DNA from: Euglena gracilis
Lineage: Eukaryota > Euglenida > Euglenophyceae > Euglenales
Assembly: GCA_039621445.1 (NCBI GenBank)
Contig: CP154956.1
Span: 9,237,443-9,301,442 of the forward strand
Direction: 5' to 3'
Length of the DNA stretch: 64,000 nt
Positions 1-10,421 of this stretch are shown here, piece by piece (position 1 is the first letter of the stretch; each line of letters opens with the position of its first letter). The notes below the pieces were generated by a model. That model saw nothing but the letters and a program-made list of their open reading frames with translations. It was not told the DNA's origin and made no database searches. The translations under genes and the position numbers were made by a program.

Positions 1-441
1 GATCACTTTCACCTTCTCCTTCACCCTCATCATCTCCTTCGTCATCGGAAAGGCCCAGCCGCGGCACCTTGTGCGGCCGGACCGACGATGTTGGGGTGCA
101 GAGGTACGCGTGCACGCCGGTGGTGCGCAGGTGTTCGCTGGGGGACCGGAAGGGAGGCGGCACTCCCACCGTTGCGGTGATGGCTTGGCTGGACGACGAC
201 GCCATCTGCGACGGCGAGAGCCCTGCCACCGGCACAGGAGGCAGAGCGGACTGCAGGGACGGATGCACCGATGGGGTCAGGCCAGCCACGGGGACGGGGA
301 TCCCGTCTCGGCCCTCGGACTCGCCGGGGCCCTGCTCGTGGGCGGAGTGATATGTGATGGCCCGCATGCCCTCATCAGGGCTCCTCGGTGGCCCGGGGCT
401 GGGCACGGGCACCGGCAGGCCTGCGAAGGCCCGCTCACTCG
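1..441 (-). pseudogene. Pro/Ser-rich coding sequence with acidic stretch, downstream part, cut by an LTR element
   Basis: The minus strand is open for the whole stretch (about 147 codons) and runs off the window edge. It encodes Pro/Val/Ser-rich sequence (VPVPSPGPPRSPDEG, VPVAGLTPSV, VPVAGLSPSQ), then HAYLCTPTSSVRPHKVP, then an acidic run (DDEGDDEGEGEGESD). The repeated VPVAGL phrase and mostly G/C third positions support coding. The frame continues exactly into 5719-6200 once the retrotransposon and one CTCG copy are removed (reading ELPSERAFAG across the junction). I recognise no domain. It could be a host disordered protein or a gag-like region of an older retroelement. The upstream part carries one in-frame TAG, so it may have been dead before the insertion. 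Confidence 0.6.
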
Positions 442-1027
442 TGTCGGCTGTCGGCCCGTCGACAGCCGGTTTCTCAACATTCCCCCCGCGATAGGACTCA
501 CCCAGTGGGTAAGAAGCTCCGGAAGTCAATTGGAAGGTGAGCAAAATGTTGCAAGTCTGGAAATACAAAAGAAAAGAATGAAGGAGCAAGGCATTCCATT
601 CCAAAATCATTCTCTGTATGTTACTCTCACCCACTGCAAGCACAGGTGTGTCTGACCAAGGTGTGCAGGTTCCTTGTGTGTGCTTTGCTTTTTGAATGCA
701 AGTCCATGCTAAAAAGGTTCTTTTCTGTGGTTTTCTTTGGATGCAAGGACAGAAAAAGCCATTTTCAGTTGCAAAGTTTTGGATCCTACGCCGGTATGCC
801 AACCCAGCCACTGGCAGGGGGCGAAAAGCCGGGCCTCCGGCCCTGAGCCCTCCGGAGGCTCTTTTTATTATTTAAAAACCCTGGGGCTGGGTGGTGACCG
901 TAGGTGGGGGAAAGGGAAGAAAGAGGCCCAGTCGGTCGGGCACTCCATTTCCCAGGCATTTCAATTCATTCCGGTACACCCTTACACTTTCGTCGTCCTT
1001 CTTTTTTCTTAAAACCCCCCACCGACA
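442..1027 (+). repeat. 5' LTR
   Basis: The 586-bp repeat has TG...CA termini inside a 6-bp inverted repeat (TGTCGG/CCGACA). It contains a perfect short inverted repeat (CCTCCGGAGG within 845-861) followed by T5 and an A/T-rich stretch, a plausible RNA 3'-end or R-region structure. The palindrome GTCGACAGCCGG near the start makes a second small hairpin with the terminal sequence. No coding capacity. Confidence 0.93.
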
Positions 1028-1047
1028 TGGTAGCAGAGGTTTGCTGC
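1028..1047 (+). other. Primer-binding site (initiator-Met-tRNA type)
   Basis: Immediately after the LTR the sequence reads TGGTAGCAGAGG. This is close to the common LTR-retrotransposon primer-binding site TGGTATCAGAG, complementary to the 3' end of initiator methionine tRNA. The exact position (no gap after CCGACA) supports the role. The mismatch means the tRNA assignment is inference. Confidence 0.75.
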
Positions 1048-4000
1048 TGGGCTGTGCCCAGCAGAATCTTTTTGAAATCTGTGGTTTCTTTGGAACTGTG
1101 CACCATAAATCTGCTGGAATCTATCTGTGCACCAGTTTGTGCTGTAAATCGAAGTGGGTGAATCATCTGGCGTTGACAAATGGAATGGAATCAATCTGTG
1201 AGCAAGGCTCTGGGGGGAAGGACACTGAAAACGGCCCAGATTTTTGCAATTCCCAGTGATAGGAGAACGGGCCAGGTTGAGTGTCCGTGAGCCAAGCTCT
1301 AAGCTCCAGTAGTTGACTTGTGTGATTTTTTTTTTGTGGCTTGTAGTTTTTGTCAGTGTTATTATTTTCAGCAATTTTTTCCCAAATCAGGCTGTGCTTT
1401 TTGAACGACTGTGGAGCCCAATCTGGAAGACAGTTTTTCTGGCAGGAGTATTCATTTTCAGGTTTTCATTTTCATTGGTCGTTTTACAGTTTTGGCTGTG
1501 GGAAAGTCAAGTTTACGTTTTCTTCACCAGTGATTCAAGTTTTTCATTGCTTTCTGGTTGTGGATTTTTTTCGGATAAACCTCAGAATGCTGGAAGCATG
1601 TCATTTTTGAGAAACACCGTTTTCTCTGGGGTTCACAGTACCCTTTTACTTGTGCTCAAGCAGCCAGACAAACATTTCCAAAAGTTTTTTGTTTTGTGAG
1701 TCCCAGTTTGGCTTTGATCAGGGTGAGTTCACTGCAGAATTGGCAGGTGCTCAATCCACAGATCAGGACATCATTGTGGGTCTGTATGCTGGTCCCATGC
1801 ATTTGTGGGCTCCGAGTCCATCTTTTGGGAGAGGTTTACTGGTTTGTTCAGTGACTTTTTTCCTGTCTGGGACATGCATCGACCTGTTCCATTTTCACAG
1901 TTTTGTTGTTTCACTCAGTTTCGGTGTGCTTCCAGTGAGGCAGCCCAGTTTGGTTTTGGGTGATTGCCGTTTCGAGGGGAAAATAACACCTCTATCGAAC
2001 ACTGGCAGGCAGAGTAATTTTCATTCATTTTTGGGATTGACTGGTCAAAGAGGGGAACCGGGTGTGTAAATCCGGGAGGAACAGACACCCCCGTCGACAC
2101 ACACTCAAGGGCCCAGGGATCCTGAGTTCAGTGGTGTTCAGTTTTCAGTTCAGTGTTCAGTGGTTCAGTTTCAGTTCAGTGGTGTTGTTTTTGGTCGACC
2201 TGGGGAATTTTTAGTGACCAATCCAAGTTTTCAGTTGATGAGTGACGAGGGGGGGAACATACACAAGAGGTGCTGCGGCCGCACCATCTCTTGTATAAAC
2301 CCCCAAGAAACGAAATCAGCTGGGACATATGGGTGGTTGCGTTTTCTGAGAGCCCCATTCCGGAAAATCTCAGAGTCATCATTGGGCAGCTGAGGGTGTT
2401 GTTCAGCTGCATAATCGCCAGAATTTTGTTTCATGAAATTTGGTTGTATTGTCAAGCCTGTTGGGAAACAAAGTCCACCTGAATATTTCTGGAAAAAAAT
2501 CCCAAAGTGGTGGCAAAGCTCATTTTTTCCTTGTCCTGTGTGATCTGTTGGCCAATTGGTGAGCCATAATCTCAATCTCATCTGGGTTGGTTTGCTTAGT
2601 TGTGGTCGGCTGCACATTTTTCCAACAGCAGCACTGATTTTTTGATTTTTCCAACAGCTGCGTTTTGTGTGCAGCCTGCTGCTGGGAATGCAAATTTTGT
2701 CGTAATGGGGTTCCTCCCTTCCCCAATTGCCATGAGATGTTCGGCAATATAATAGACAATGATGCATCCTCGTTTTTTTGTTGTGGTTTGGGCACACTGA
2801 CAAATCAATCTGTGATGGGTGTTGTGAGGAGGTAGCCATAGGGTCCAGCTTTATTGTTGCTGTGTTTAGTTTTTTTGTTTCTTTTTTCCCCTCGTGCAGG
2901 TTTTCAACTCAACAACGCAAGGAGCAAGAATTGAGAGAGTTTCGAGATATTCACCGAGGAGAATTTTTCAAGAGTATTGCAATTTGGACTCCACAAGCAG
3001 AATTTCGTCGCCACGGTGGGTACTTGAAGTGGTATTGTTACCCCTGGGAAGTTTAATGCTGAGCTTTGGTGTGTCGAAGCCTGGGCTGATAATTGATTCA
3101 GGGCTGAAGCCCAGGATTCATTCTCCCGCTCTGAGACAGTCTCAACTCTCCCCAAGCGGTGTGGCCTCGCTGTACGGGGGGGGGGGGGGGCTGCCCAAAT
3201 AGACTCGGTGCAAGAATCAGCTTATTTTTCCTCCAGTGAAGAATTTTGGAGGAATACAAATGTAAATGGCTTCTCCCATCATTTGGGGGGGGGGTCCATT
3301 TGGCTGAATGCACCGAAGTAATTTTTATGACAACTGGATTACTTTCTTTGGAGTATCGAGCCTCAGGATTGAGCGTTCAACTTTTTCTGACTTTTGGATC
3401 CTGGCAGATTTTCGGCTCGTGTGAACCCTGAGTTTCTGGACCCCTGCCACCCTGTGTGCTGGGGGGGGCGTGGGGCTCAGCGAAGCCTGATCCGGTGACT
3501 AATTCGGCTTTGGTGGAGCTGAACTTTGTTTTTGCAATCAGTTTGGGAATGTGAAGCCCAGGTTGAGTTAATTGAGGTTTTGCCCTCCAGCCCTTTTGCG
3601 GGGGGGGGGACAGTGCGAAGCCCCATCCTTTGACGTATGGTGGAGTTGTTTGATTTCATTCGGGTTGGACATGACAGGCCAGGTTTGTGATTTTTTTTTG
3701 TTGTTTGGAGGCTGAAGCCAGGTTGGGCCCTCCCACCCTCGGCGGGGGGGGGGGGGCAGGCCTTGGCCGAAAAAAATTGGATTTGAATTTTTGGGATTTT
3801 TGAGTTTGCCAAGTCGTTTGACCCCAAATGCCCCGTGTGAATGGGGGGGGGGCAGTGAGAATGTTCCTGGAGAGTCGCATTCTTCGAGGTTTTTGAAATT
3901 GCTGGAGAACCCCCAACCTCACGGCTGTGTTGCCGGGGGGGGCAGTTTGGTTGGTTGTCACCAATATTGTTGTTCAGTTTGGCATGTGCAGTCCACGCAC

Positions 4001-5121
4001 CTGTTGTGGGATGTTGTGTGGCTGATTTTGGGTTTGGAGATTGGAATTCCTGGTTGGATTTGTTGAGGGCTTTTGCAAGCCCTGCTTTTGTGGAGGATCT
4101 GTGTTGGAAAAAACCTGGTATTTTTATTTTTTTCCAAGGAGAAAACCGAGTTCAGATTTGCAGACTCAGTTTTTTGATTCGGTTTGGACTTTGAGAACTG
4201 CAATTTTCATGGAATATTCGAACTCGGGGGGGGGGGGTGGACCCTCCTCAGGCCCTGGTGTGGGCCAACAAAAAACAGCCACGTGGGCACTCAAGCCCTG
4301 TGATATAGTGGCTGAGGGCCAATGTGAAGCCCTGTTCTGCGTCCAACACAAAAAAAATCGACCCAAGTCATTTTCGGTTGGAATGCATGACAAGGAAGAG
4401 GGCGTGCATACACACAAAACATGCAACCGCGCACGCACACGAACCCGCACACCCATCTGTACACTATTCCCCCATATAACCGCCTTACCTCGTACCTTTG
4501 CGCCTCACCGTTTTTCCTTTTCCTCACCCTTCTTTGCCTTTTCCTTGTCCCGAATTGGAAAGGAATTCCTCGCTCCTGTTCTTTTTTTCCCACCCAAACA
4601 AAGAATTAGGCCGGGCACTGTGAGCCAAGTCCCTGATTCAAAAGAATTTCATTTCTTCACAAAAAAAAATCAACGAATGTTCAGTTGTTATTGTTTGGAT
4701 TCTTTCCTTCCTCACCAGGGGCAATATTCTTGAACGCTGCCAAAGGGACGTTTTAATTAAGGCAGTGTGAGGGACAGGCCTGGGGGGAAGTGTGCCCGAA
4801 GATTTTTTTGTTTTCGATTCTTTTATGGGTTCCATGTTCCTTTTGCATACACAAGTTCGGACTCAACAAAGAGCAAGAATTCCCTCACATTTTTGTGGGA
4901 CGTTTCTTTCTCCCTTCCACCACCGGTGGGGGGGGGCTGGCCCCATTATCACCTGATTTTTCAGGTGCCCCTAAAAGCACTATCAAGTTGCTGGGGGGGG
5001 GGGTCACCACAGCCCTTCAAAAAAAAAACAATGCCCCCAAAGGCCAAAAACGGCCAAACTTCAAAAAAGAATTTTCCCCCTTTCGGGGGGGGGGGGCAAA
5101 AATTGGTCCGACTGACGTCGC
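1048..5121 (+). other. Non-coding interior of the LTR element with periodic G runs
   Basis: About 4.1 kb without a plausible protein. The first part is T-rich with short TTCAGTGG tandem motifs around 2120-2180. From about 3170 to 5100 there are at least a dozen runs of 7-12 G, roughly 80-250 bp apart on the + strand, several followed by CAG or preceded by a GAAGCCC-like phrase. A small C/G-paired hairpin (CACCGGTGGGGGGG) lies near 4920. A structured RNA or packaging scaffold is one explanation, and G-tract expansion by slippage is another. Confidence 0.6.
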
Positions 5122-5132
5122 AAGGGAGGGGG
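5122..5132 (+). other. Polypurine tract
   Basis: AAGGGAGGGGG directly abuts the TG of the 3' LTR, the expected position and composition of the plus-strand primer for reverse transcription. It confirms the element orientation independently of the primer-binding site. Confidence 0.85.
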
Positions 5133-5718
5133 TGTCGGCTGTCGGCCCGTCGACAGCCGGTTTCTCAACATTCCCCCCGCGATAGGACTCACCCAGTGGG
5201 TAAGAAGCTCCGGAAGTCAATTGGAAGGTGAGCAAAATGTTGCAAGTCTGGAAATACAAAAGAAAAGAATGAAGGAGCAAGGCATTCCATTCCAAAATCA
5301 TTCTCTGTATGTTACTCTCACCCACTGCAAGCACAGGTGTGTCTGACCAAGGTGTGCAGGTTCCTTGTGTGTGCTTTGCTTTTTGAATGCAAGTCCATGC
5401 TAAAAAGGTTCTTTTATGTGGTTTTCTTTGGATGCAAGGACAGAAAAAGCCATTTTCAGTTGCAAAGTTTTGGATCCTACGCCGGTATGCCAACCCAGCC
5501 ACTGGCAGGGGGCGAAAAGCCGGGCCTCCGGCCCTGAGCCCTCCGGAGGCTCTTTTTATTATTTAAAAACCCTGGGGCTGGGTGGTGACCGTAGGTGGGG
5601 GAAAGGGAAGAAAGAGGCCCAGTCGGTCGGGCACTCCATTTCCCAGGCATTTCAATTCATTCCGGTACACCCTTACACTTTCGTCGTCCTTCTTTTTTCT
5701 TAAAACCCCCCACCGACA
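5133..5718 (+). repeat. 3' LTR
   Basis: Same length as the 5' LTR (586 bp), with one substitution visible in a base-by-base reading. Ends CCGACA and is followed by CTCG, the duplicated target also found before the 5' LTR. Confidence 0.93.
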
Positions 5719-6200
5719 CTCGGCAGCTCCGGGACGCCCCACAGGTGGGGCACCTCGGACGGGAACGGGAACGGGAGGGGCACGGAAGGGATCAGCTGTG
5801 GGAAGGGTGGGGTCCGGGGAAAAGCTGAGGGGGTGGGGCCCCGGGTGGTAGCCAGGGGGTCGGGTCCCAGCTCTGGGGCTGGGCTGATTTCGGGAACAGC
5901 TGGGGGACTTGGGACGAGTCTCGAGGGCTATCGACTAGGGACTCGGTTTGGAGGGTGATGAGTGGGAGTTGGGGTGGGGCTGGGAGTGCGGGAAACGGGG
6001 GTTGTGGGGATGGGAGTGGGGATGGATCGGGGGTTCCTTTTCGGGGTGTTTTCTTGCGCTTCCCGAGGGCTATCGGAAAGACTTGCGGTGGGGTCTACCA
6101 CTTCAGAGTCCGCCACAAGGGTTGGCATCCTGTCTGTGTCCCGGTGGGCTGTAGCCTCTTCGTGTGCGGAAAATTCTGGGGAGGTGTTCACGCTTGCATT
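5719..6200 (-). pseudogene. Pro/Ser/Thr-rich coding sequence, upstream part of the split frame
   Basis: The minus strand reads NTSPEFSAHEEATAHRDTDR, SPREAQENTPKRNPRSIPTP, repeated PTPTP phrases, one in-frame TAG after NRVPSR, then PFPQLIPSVPLPFPFPSEVP and HLWGVPELP up to the retrotransposon. It joins 1-441 in frame across the CTCG duplication. It is low-complexity, Pro-rich and probably disordered. An AAG just upstream of the first residues could be a splice acceptor. Function unknown. The stop codon is either real decay or a misassigned frame over a short interval. Confidence 0.5.
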
Positions 6201-6879
6201 TCAAAAGAGGGCACTCGAGAAAATGGCCTTCAATGGAAAATGTAGAACGAACAAGCCTCTGCTACCAATGCCGGTTCGGTGACCGTTTTGCGGAATGGGC
6301 TCCCCGGCAGGCTGAGTGGACGAATACAGTCACCCGGCGCTCCGGTAAAAACAGGCGCACGCGCTCCAAAAATTCTCTTTTTTTTGTGTCTGTCGGTCCC
6401 TGAATTCAGCCAGAACCTGGGTTCCGGCAGCCAAATAATTCAAAAAACTGTGGGGGGGTGACGGTATTTTTGGCCAACTCCTTGGGGGGTGCCTCTGAAG
6501 CAGTAGGGGGGGGGGGGAGGAAAAGCCTGGTTTGAATTTAAAAAAAAAGGGTAGCGGGAGGGGGGGGCGGAAGAACACTTTCACCTTGCTTCCCAGCGCT
6601 ACTTGCTCTTGCTTCTTTGAATTTGAACTTTTGCCTTTTGTTTGACCTTCCGGATTGACTTTTTGAAATTCTTAGACAATTGTTTTCCTGAACTCAGATT
6701 GAATTTTTGAAATTCCTTCCTTCAGCATGCACAATTAATTCTTTGAATGAAACATTCGGAAAAGATAACGGGGCGGCGGAACGTACACAGGTAAAAAAAG
6801 TAGCGGAATGGGGCAAAAAATTCGATAAATTCAGGTGCGCAGGCGCCAGGCCGCCTCCCGCCGCCCACACACGATCGTC

Positions 6880-7128
6880 AGGCTGTGCTCATCACAGCCG
6901 TCAGATTGTGACCGATCCAGACTCTGCAGGTTTCCCACAGAGCTGGGATCGTGCCTGGTACACACCAGACCCCCTCGCCACGCCTCCGGCGGTTTTCGCG
7001 ATTTTTTGAAGGAAAATTTTGTTGGCGACCATGGTAGACCGCTCCCCCACCCTGGTCGCCGACCCGTTCGCTACGCCATTTACCCACCTCCCCCTCCCTA
7101 TTCGGACCCCCTCGCCACGGCACACCAA
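6880..7128. repeat. CTCGCCACG-word foldback element (degraded copy)
   Basis: Contains repeated GACCCCCTCGCCACG phrases and a TTTTTGAAGGAAAATTTT centre, shared with the copies at 10680-10915 and 26385-26620. It directly abuts the integrase-like coding sequence and replaces its upstream part, so it looks like an insertion into a retroelement gene. Borders are approximate. Confidence 0.55.
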
Positions 7129-7138
7129 CCCTCCTTTG

Positions 7139-7585
7139 TGTGCCTGGTTGGGGGTTCGTGTGGCACATTCCCAGGCTCATCAGCCACAAGCAAATGGAAG
7201 GGCCGAAGTGTGCGGTCGCTTTTTGCAACTCGCATTGCGCAAGATGCATTGTCCCGAGGGGATAAATTGGGTCGAGGCCCTCCCACGAGCCTTGAGGTGG
7301 CAGCATGACGCGGTGGGGTATTTCTGTGTCACTCCCTATGAGTTGGTTTTTGTTCGAGAGAGGAGGCTGGCGGGGATCACTTGGCAACCGGTGCGGGAGT
7401 GTGAGGAGGTGAGTGGTTTTGTGGGTCGCATGGAGGCTGTCGATCAGAAGGTGAAGGGTGCCTTGCATGAAGCGCCCCAAAAAATTCAGAATCGGGTCAA
7501 CAACAAGAGAAAGCAGAAGGCCCCATTAGAGGATGGGTCTTGGGTTTGCTCGGTGAAGTTCACATGGTTTACACCTAACGCCTGA
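7139..7585 (+). pseudogene. Ty3/gypsy-type retroelement integrase, C-terminal fragment
   Basis: The open frame contains GVRVAHSQAHQPQANGRAEV. This matches the signature of retroviral-type integrases after the second catalytic Asp: a His, then HPQxNGxxE-V with the catalytic Glu context of Ty3 elements. It continues with NWVEALPRALRWQHDA and PYELVFVRER (the typical ending of the catalytic core), then a Lys/Arg-rich tail ending at TGA 7583-7585. The catalytic Asp residues and the zinc-binding N-terminus are missing, because the frame upstream is foldback-element sequence. Integrase would insert retroelement cDNA into chromosomal DNA. This copy is a relic. Confidence 0.8.
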
Positions 7586-8268
7586 ATTTTTCGCATTTCA
7601 CACCGTATATTTTTGCACTTCCAGTCATTTTTTTGCACTTTATCTCCAAAATGTTTGTACATGCCACCAATTTGTTTGCACTTTATCTCAAATTGTTTCC
7701 ACTTTATCCCAGAAATATTTGCCTCCGTTCCGAAAACTTTTGCACTCAGATCGGGTGTTTTGCACAATTGCCCCTTCGAAGTTTGAACCAGAGTGTATTT
7801 TTTCCATTGTGAAAGGTTTTATGTCACCCTGCAAAAATAAATTGACAGAGGGCATTTTTTTTCTGAGCAAGTTCGTATATTTTTGGGACGCAGTGCAAAA
7901 TTTTCTGATAGCTTTGGGCAAACTTTTTTTGAGGGCAATGGGAATTTTTTTTTAACAGGTTGGGGCAAAAATTTTGCCAGCTGTGGGCTTACATTTCAGA
8001 CGCTAGGTGCGTGGGGGAGGGGGCACATACCACCCCCCAGAGCCAGGCCCAAAGGTCGGCCAAATGGTGACAAGTTTTCAGGGTTCCCACTGTGAACCCC
8101 CCCCCCAGTGACCCTGCCTTTTCCTGAAACAAGAATGAGCAAACCCATGGTTGACAACAGGGTGTGCCATCCCACCGGGGGGTCAAGCCAGCTTGACATG
8201 GAGGTGCGAAGCGGCGGTGAAAAAGTTTTTTGGTTACACAGTGGACTTTTGCAAAGTGTTGATGAGAG
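7586..8268. other. AT-rich stretch without a gene
   Basis: Starts with loosely repeated TTTTTGCACTTTATCTC-like phrases (about 7610-7720). Otherwise I see no gene and no bounded element. Confidence 0.5.
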
Positions 8269-8270
8269 TA

Positions 8271-8397
8271 CCATGCCCCCCCATATAATACCCCCCATAT
8301 AAGACCCCCCCCCCTCCATTAAGACCCCCCATATAAGACCCCCCCCCCCCTAGGATTTTGGCTCCCGAGGGGGGGACTTATATGGGGGGGGGGATGG
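8271..8397. mobile_element. Foldback MITE, word ATATAAG, TA duplication
   Basis: 127 bp bounded by TA at 8269-8270 and 8398-8399. Left end CCATG-C7-ATATAA; right end TTATAT-G10-ATGG, its inverted complement. Inside, ATATAAGACCCCC occurs three times in one orientation before the inverted copy. No coding sequence. A clear example of the C-run/word/inverted word/G-run grammar. Confidence 0.75.
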
Positions 8398-8524
8398 TAG
8401 TCAACCTTGCACTGGATGCCCGGGTAAAAATTGTTACACCGATGCTCTGAGTACGTCCAAAGTGGCATACTTCCCGCGTGACCCCTCGCCCGTGACCCAC
8501 CCGTGACCCGCACCACCCCCTTTG

Positions 8525-8680
8525 ATATTTTTTGCTTTTTCCCCTCTCAACTTGGTCATTTTGAGGTTGATGACCTCATGAAACTTCATCAAAATTTCTG
8601 AATAACTTGCCAAAAAAGCAAAAAGTCCTCTTGTGGTGAACTTTATCGCCCAAAACCAGTCCTCGGGGCACCTTCAGATG
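8525..8680. repeat. Diverged copy of the CCTCTCAAaatGGTCATTTTGAGG repeat
   Basis: Shares the phrase CCCTCTCAACTTGGTCATTT, then TTGATGACCTCATGAAACTT and a CTTGTGGTGAACTTTA ending, with the GTGAACTTCACC family at 25505-25855, 26035-26360 and 34660-34985. Unlike those copies it lacks the surrounding GTGAAC word array. Confidence 0.55.
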
Positions 8681-8740
8681 AAGCGGAGCCTTTTTGTTTG
8701 TGTTTGCTTCTATGGAGAGGAAAGGGTTGAAGTAGAATAA

Positions 8741-9145
8741 CCCCCCCCCCATTTAGAACGACCCCCCTCTGATAACGACCCCCCCCCATTTATACCGACC
8801 CATTCGGAGAATTACACCAGTTTGAGAAATATAACGACCCATGTCGGGAAGCTGCAAGCAAAGCGCGGAAAGACACATGAGCGTTCGTGCTCGGACGGGT
8901 TTTTTGAAGTACGAGCGGATAGACCGCTGCTTAAAGGGTGCGGGGAGTGTGGGGAGAGGAGACATGGCTGTAAGGGACACAGAAAACTTCAGATACAAGG
9001 TCTCAATACCCCGACTTTGGGTACCCCCCCCCATTTATAACGACCCCCCATTTATAACGACCCCCCATTTATAACGACCCCCTTTGGATTTTCCACCAAC
9101 TCAAAAGTCGGATAACGACGGGTCGTTATAAATGGGGGGGGGGGT
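8741..9145. mobile_element. Compound foldback element, word ATTTATAACGACC
   Basis: Begins at a C10 run followed by ATTTAGAACGACC and ends GGTCGTTATAAATGG-G run. The word occurs about six times in the forward sense, grouped at both ends. Between 8822 and 9040 lies a non-repetitive open stretch (residues such as GSCKQSAERHMSVRARTGF) that could be captured coding sequence. I see no family for it. Confidence 0.6.
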
Positions 9146-9204
9146 TTAGATGCTGGACAGATGTTGAAGTTGAAGTGAGGTTGAAGCTTACCATTACCAG
9201 GTTT

Positions 9205-9780
9205 TGAATAGTGCTGAGCTCTTGATAAGCTCGCACCCACCCCTTCATTGATAAGCGCGCACCCACCCCTTCATTGGCCCCCCCATATACACCGGCCCAC
9301 TCCATGGAGCCTTTTGACTGAAATGCAAGGGTTTTGTGCCCGAAAAGGGGCGCTGGCGGGTGGAAAAACGCCATTTTCGGCTCAAAAACACCTTTTCTGG
9401 GTCCGGGAGGCCAAAAAACGTCATTTCGGGCAATTTTTTTTCGATTTTTTCGACTTTTTTGACCGGGTTTTGACCCGAAGTCAATGTCAATGGGTTGGCG
9501 GCCCAAAACTTGGCGCTGGCGGGTCGTTAAATGCCTATTTCTGGCTCAAAAACAGTTTTTCCGGGTCCGGGAAGACAAAAAAACATCGTTTCGGGCAAAA
9601 TTTTTTTTCGATTTTTTTCGATTTTTTGACACGGTTTTGACCCAAAGTCAATGGGTTGGCGGCCCAAAACGGGGCGCTGGCGGGTCGAAAAACGCCCATT
9701 TTTCGGCTCAAAAACAGTTTTTCCGGGTCCGGGAGGCCAGAAAGCATCGTTTCGGGCAAATTTTTTTTAATTTTTCGACT
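9205..9780. repeat. R-family repeat with three tandem copies of a ~155-bp unit
   Basis: Starts with GTGCTGAGCTCTTGATAAGC and CACTCCATGGAGCCTTTTGA (shared with 22258-22365 and, inverted, 34215-34330). It then repeats three times a unit containing CAATGGGTTGGCGGCCCAAA, GCTGGCGGGTCGAAAAACGC and TTCCGGGTCCGGGAGGCC. One unit of the same kind is present at 22380-22530, so the triplication is local. Confidence 0.7.
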
Positions 9781-10167
9781 TTTTTTGGCCCAAAACGGCC
9801 AAGTCGAACGGTGGAAAAAGTGTACAAAAATGGCCCAAATTGGCCGAAAAACGGCTATATCTCGGGCTAGGCAGTTAGCTGCGAGGAAACCACAATCCCA
9901 GTAGATAGGGCGTTCCCAGGGCTTCAACCTCCGGACAATACCTTTGATTTTGCATCATTTTAGAGAAAATTTTGAAAACATCAATTTCTTGACCCCCTAC
10001 CCCCTGAAAACAGCAACCCTCGCCCCCGCCCCCCCCCACTGCAAGGGGTAGTTTAAAGGCGCCGGGTACTTAGGGGGCCTTTGGCCAGACCAACCTAGCC
10101 GGCGGGCCGGACCAACCTAGCCGGCTGGCAGACCAACCCAGCCAGCCAACATGCCTGCCCCCTAGTG
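9778..10167 (+). repeat. Repeat A, copy 1
   Basis: About 390 bp, nearly identical to 12668-13064. Contains GGCTATATCTCGGGCTAGGC, CCCAGTAGATAGGGCGTTCC and, at its end, repeated GACCAACCTAGCCGGC phrases, finishing ATGCCTGCCCCCTAG. Its first half is shared with the dispersed R family. It abuts repeat B without a gap. Confidence 0.8.
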
Positions 10168-10387
10168 TTGGCGGCGGCCCCTGGGGTGCGGCGCCGGGCG
10201 GGACCAAAAAGACCCACGGCGGAATCTTCCGCTTTGCGGAAGTTCCTAATTTATGTTCAATGGACTGCCTCTGTGTAGGTGGGTCCAAGCCTGAACACTT
10301 CGTCCATCAAGCTGGCAAAGTCTTGTGCATTCAAATATCAAGGATAAGAAAAGGAAAGACACCCAAGGGAGACACCCAGAAAACTGA
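10168..10387 (+). repeat. Repeat B, copy 1 (LTR-like)
   Basis: About 220 bp, nearly identical to 12445-12667. Starts TGTTGGCGGCGGCCCC and contains the palindrome TTCCGCTTTGCGGAA. The two direct copies flank a retrotransposon Pol remnant, and the second is preceded by a purine tract (AGGAGGGGAG), so B may be an LTR. No CA terminus or primer-binding site is evident, so this stays tentative. Confidence 0.6.
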
Positions 10388-10421
10388 AGTGTTCATGTCC
10401 TACCACTACTAGAATACCAGA

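Larger units (their letters stand above)
442..5718 (+). mobile_element. Complete non-autonomous LTR retrotransposon (LARD-like), very young
   Basis: Two 586-bp direct repeats (442-1027 and 5133-5718) begin TGTCGG and end CCGACA. By eye they differ at a single base (a C/A difference near 725 and 5416). The 4-bp sequence CTCG flanks both sides (438-441 and 5719-5722). A primer-binding site follows the first LTR and a purine tract precedes the second, giving strand +. These are the hallmarks of a complete LTR element. The 4.1-kb interior has no gag, protease, reverse transcriptase, RNase H or integrase that I can read, only short ORFs and many G runs. It must therefore have been mobilised by proteins made elsewhere. 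LTR near-identity implies a recent insertion, here into coding sequence. Confidence 0.93.

Noticed and set aside
646-1259. Short ORFs in the 5' LTR and leader
   Set aside because: Repeated identically in the 3' LTR and without any motif; LTRs are not expected to code here.
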